Source: Anaerolineales bacterium UBA6663
GTDB taxonomy: Bacteria > Chloroflexota > Anaerolineae > Anaerolineales > UBA6663
DNA length: 16,090 nt
Reading direction: 5' to 3'
Assembly: GCA_002455335.1 (NCBI GenBank)
Contig: DKKP01000165.1
Location: 243-16,332, forward strand
Under the pieces are notes generated by a model. The model saw only the letters and a list, made by a program, of their open reading frames with translations. It searched no databases and was not told where the DNA came from. Position 1 is the stretch's first letter. Each line of letters opens with the position of its first letter. Positions 13,968-16,090 of the stretch are shown here, one piece after another. The translations under genes and the position numbers were made by a program.

Positions 13968-13978
13968 CCCCGGTCATC

Positions 13979-15112
13979 ATGACCGAACCGCCCCCCTTTC
14001 ACGTCCTGGCTAAGCCGCGCGGCGCGATCTGCGACCTGGCTTGCGCCTATTGCTACTACCTCGACAAGGAGGCGCTGTACCCCGGAAGCCTCTTCCGGAT
14101 GACTGACGCCTTGCTCGAGCGCTACATCGTCCAGACCTTTGCCGCGTCGCACACGCCAGTCGTCACGTTCGCCTGGCAGGGTGGGGAGCCGACGCTGGCC
14201 GGTCTGGCGTTCTTTGAGCGGGCTGTGGCGTTGCAGGAGCGGCATCGGCCGGCCGGGGTAGCCGTGGCGAACACGTTGCAAACCAATGCCGTGTCGCTCG
14301 ATGACGATTGGTGTCGATTCATCAGAGAGCACGACTTCCTGGTCGGCGTCAGCCTCGATGGGCCAGAGCACCTTCACGATGCCTACCGCGTCGATAAGGC
14401 AGGCCGACCGACGTTCAAACGGGTGCTGGCCGGGCTTGAGCGGCTCGGGCGCCATGGCGTCGAGGCCAATATCCTGACGACCCTGCACGCTGCCAACGTG
14501 CTCTACCCGCTCGAGGTCTATCGCTTCCTGCGCGACACGCTCGGCGCCCGCTATCTGCAGTTCATCCCGATCGTCGAGCGTGTCGGGGCCGAGGGCGTCA
14601 GCGCGCGCTCGATCACGGCCGGGCAATACGGCGCCTTCCTGATCGCGGTGTTCGACGAGTGGCTCAGACACGACCTCGGCCGCGTCTTCGTCCAGATCTT
14701 CGATGTCGCTCTGGCGGTGTGGTACGGCCAGCCGGCCGGGCTGTGTATCTTCGAAGAGACCTGCGGGCGCGCGCTGGCGCTCGAGCACACCGGCGACCTT
14801 TATAGCTGCGATCATTTCGTCGATCCGGCCCATCGGCTCGGCCGGATCGATGAGCGCGACCTCATCGAGCTCGTGGCCGACCCGCGTCAGACGGCCTTTG
14901 GCCAGGCCAAGCGCGACGCCCTGCCGCGCTACTGCCGCGAATGCGAGGTCCGGTTCATGTGCAACGGCGGGTGCCCAAAGGATCGGTTTGCGCTGACCCC
15001 GACGGGCGAGCCCGGGCTGAACGTCCTGTGCGCGGGCTACCGGGCCTTCTTCAACCACACCGACGGCCCCATGCGACGGATGGCCGCCGCGCTGCGCCGG
15101 CAGGATGCCTGA
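13979..15112 (+). CDS. Anaerobic sulfatase-maturating enzyme (radical SAM, SPASM)
   Basis: 377 residues. The radical-SAM cluster motif CDLACAYC gives Cys18-x3-Cys22-x2-Cys25, followed by the WQGGEPTL and VSLDGP segments typical of this family. The C-terminal SPASM region has many cysteines in ETCGRALALEHTGDLYSCDHFVDP and YCRECEVRFMCNGGCPKDRF, binding two auxiliary 4Fe-4S clusters. The enzyme uses S-adenosylmethionine to oxidise the active-site Cys (or Ser) of sulfatases to formylglycine without oxygen. Its target is surely the CSPSR of the gene 11 bp upstream. The oxygen-independent maturase points to anaerobic or microaerobic life. The shared-motif promoter of the next gene begins 66 bp after its stop. 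Confidence 0.94.
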   Translation: MTEPPPFHVLAKPRGAICDLACAYCYYLDKEALYPGSLFRMTDALLERYIVQTFAASHTPVVTFAWQGGEPTLAGLAFFERAVALQERHRPAGVAVANTLQTNAVSLDDDWCRFIREHDFLVGVSLDGPEHLHDAYRVDKAGRPTFKRVLAGLERLGRHGVEANILTTLHAANVLYPLEVYRFLRDTLGARYLQFIPIVERVGAEGVSARSITAGQYGAFLIAVFDEWLRHDLGRVFVQIFDVALAVWYGQPAGLCIFEETCGRALALEHTGDLYSCDHFVDPAHRLGRIDERDLIELVADPRQTAFGQAKRDALPRYCRECEVRFMCNGGCPKDRFALTPTGEPGLNVLCAGYRAFFNHTDGPMRRMAAALRRQDA

Positions 15113-15177
15113 CGACCGGTTGCCGCCATCGATCGTCCACACGCCGCCAACGCCTGCAGGGCCCAGATCGCGGGTCT

Positions 15178-15205
15178 GTCACCTTTCCCGGGTGAGGGCA
15201 TCTAA
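15178..15205 (+). promoter_or_regulatory. Shared-motif promoter for the disulfide oxidoreductase gene (site b)
   Basis: GTCACCTTT (15178-15186), 11 bp, GCATCTAA (15198-15205). The predicted start near 15212 gives a leader of about 109 nt before the ATG at 15321. No clear structure was seen in that leader. Confidence 0.8.
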
Positions 15206-15320
15206 TCTGATAACCGACACACACGATGAGGCCAGGATCGGAGCTCCACAAAAAGGACACCGGCCGTCCGTCATCGATCACGCCCGCAGCACACGCCGCG
15301 GGGCACAAGGAGCAACGACC

Positions 15321-16034
15321 ATGGCTCTGCTGAACGAAGAAGTCCAGGCCCAGATCAAGACAGTCTTCGCCGACCTCAAGCACCCGGTGGAGCTTGTGAT
15401 GTACACCCAGGGCGCCGCCGGCGCGCTCGAGTGCGACTACTGCACCGAGACCCGCCAGTTGCTCGAGGAGCTCACGGCGCTCTCCGACAAGCTCAACCTG
15501 CGCGTCAACGACCTCGTCGCTGACGCCGAGCTGGCGCGCGGCCACAACGTCGACAAGATCCCGGCCGTGGTGATCATGCGCGGCGGCGCGGAGCCGAAGG
15601 ATTACGGCATCCGGCTATATGGAATCCCCTCGGGCTATGAGTTCGCCACCCTGATCGAAGATATCAAGATGGTCAGCCAGGGCGAGGTCGATCTCTCGGA
15701 GCAGACCCGCAAGGAGCTGGCCAGGCTGACCAGCCCGGTTCACATCCAGGTGTATGTCACGCCGACCTGTCCGTATTGCCCACGCGCCGTCCTGCTGGCG
15801 CACAAGCTGGCGATGGCCAGTGAGTGGGTCACGGCCGACATGGTCGAGGCGACCGAGTTCCCGCATCTGGCGAACCGCTATCACGTCCACGGCGTGCCGC
15901 GCACCGTGATCGCCGATGTGATCCACATCGAAGGCGCGATGCCCGAAGCGCAGGTCATGCAGAAGCTGCTGGGCGTGCTCGACGAGCCGAACATGACCCG
16001 GCTGCGCGGCGAGTTCGAAGCCTCGCTCAACTGA
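15321..16034 (+). CDS. Protein disulfide oxidoreductase (PDO-like, two thioredoxin folds)
   Basis: 237 residues from the ATG at 15321, with AAGGAG 8 nt upstream; the open frame back to 15105 crosses the promoter and is not coding. The N-terminal thioredoxin fold has CDYC (38-41) and a cis-proline at KIPA (Pro81). The C-terminal fold has CPYC (150-153) in YVTPTCPYCPRA and GVPRT (Pro193). Two active CxxC units in one about 230-residue chain match archaeal/thermophile PDO and glutaredoxin-like PDO proteins, which form or reduce disulfides in the cytosol and are recycled by thioredoxin reductase. No thioredoxin gene is present in the window, so this protein and the glutaredoxins are the apparent partners of the two reductases. 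It carries its own shared-motif promoter, and a hairpin follows it. Confidence 0.93.
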   Translation: MALLNEEVQAQIKTVFADLKHPVELVMYTQGAAGALECDYCTETRQLLEELTALSDKLNLRVNDLVADAELARGHNVDKIPAVVIMRGGAEPKDYGIRLYGIPSGYEFATLIEDIKMVSQGEVDLSEQTRKELARLTSPVHIQVYVTPTCPYCPRAVLLAHKLAMASEWVTADMVEATEFPHLANRYHVHGVPRTVIADVIHIEGAMPEAQVMQKLLGVLDEPNMTRLRGEFEASLN

Positions 16035-16065
16035 CGCCCCTTTCGCAGACGATCTACAGGCGGGG

Positions 16066-16090
16066 TTGGCCACGACACTGTCGTGGCCAA
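16066..16090 (+). terminator. Hairpin after the disulfide oxidoreductase gene
   Basis: TTGGCCACGACA (16066-16077) and TGTCGTGGCCAA (16079-16090) are perfect 12-bp arms around one base. It lies 32 bp after the stop and runs to the window edge, so a following T-tract cannot be judged. Terminator is the likeliest reading. Confidence 0.6.

Noticed and set aside
13625..15142. 505-codon open frame on the minus strand opposite the sulfatase end and the maturase
   Set aside because: GC-rich third positions leave the antisense frame open. The sense strand carries the radical-SAM and SPASM motifs, and the antisense product has no recognisable domain.
1..16090. CRISPR arrays, tRNA or rRNA genes, insertion sequences
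   Set aside because: No regularly spaced direct repeats, no tRNA cloverleaf or rRNA landmarks, and no transposase-like protein were seen.

Overview
This is a GC-rich bacterial window with tightly packed genes and many short operons. A GTP-type PEP carboxykinase, a co-chaperonin, low-molecular-weight thioredoxin reductases and a protein disulfide oxidoreductase (two thioredoxin folds in one chain) sit in one neighbourhood. Together with intergenic palindromes built on GGCGTCAGG and GCGGAT words, this suggests a Chloroflexota-like genome. That assignment is an inference and no rRNA is present to confirm it.

Layout. 1-966: 3' half of pckG. 1071-2723: AspT/YidE-type transporter with two regulatory RCK_C domains. 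2955-4202: TPR protein of unknown role. 4250-6890, minus strand: a small membrane-anchored protein (possibly frameshifted), an OmpR-type response regulator and a HAMP histidine kinase, read as one operon. 6985-16034: a thiol-redox island with a TlpA-like membrane thioredoxin (minus), glutaredoxin, GroES, glutaredoxin-thioredoxin reductase fusion, CxxC AhpD-like protein, second thioredoxin reductase-like flavoprotein, a small unknown protein, an ECF sigma factor, a zinc-binding anti-sigma factor, a sulfatase, its radical-SAM maturase, and a two-domain protein disulfide oxidoreductase.

Main discovery. Four promoter-like sites share the pattern GTNACYTTY, exactly 11 bp, then GCATCTAA. They lie upstream of tlpA-like (minus), glutaredoxin, trxB-like and protein disulfide oxidoreductase genes. 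I noticed no other copy in the window. The spacing and bipartite form fit an ECF sigma promoter. The same island encodes an ECF sigma factor whose partner anti-sigma factor has the Cys-x25-His-x3-Cys-x2-Cys spacing known from the redox-sensing anti-sigma factor RsrA. The simplest model is a local thiol-stress regulon: oxidation of the anti-sigma factor frees the sigma factor, which switches on several disulfide-reducing proteins. The recognition sequence differs from the SigR one, so this could be an independent counterpart of SigR/RsrA. The sigma operon itself has a TATAAT box and no copy of the motif.

Other points of note: both thioredoxin reductases lack the usual NADPH-phosphate HRR motif; tlpA appears to be transcribed leaderless; a near-perfect 31-bp hairpin lies at 9541-9607; a perfect 12-bp palindrome splits the reading frame of the small membrane protein upstream of the two-component genes.
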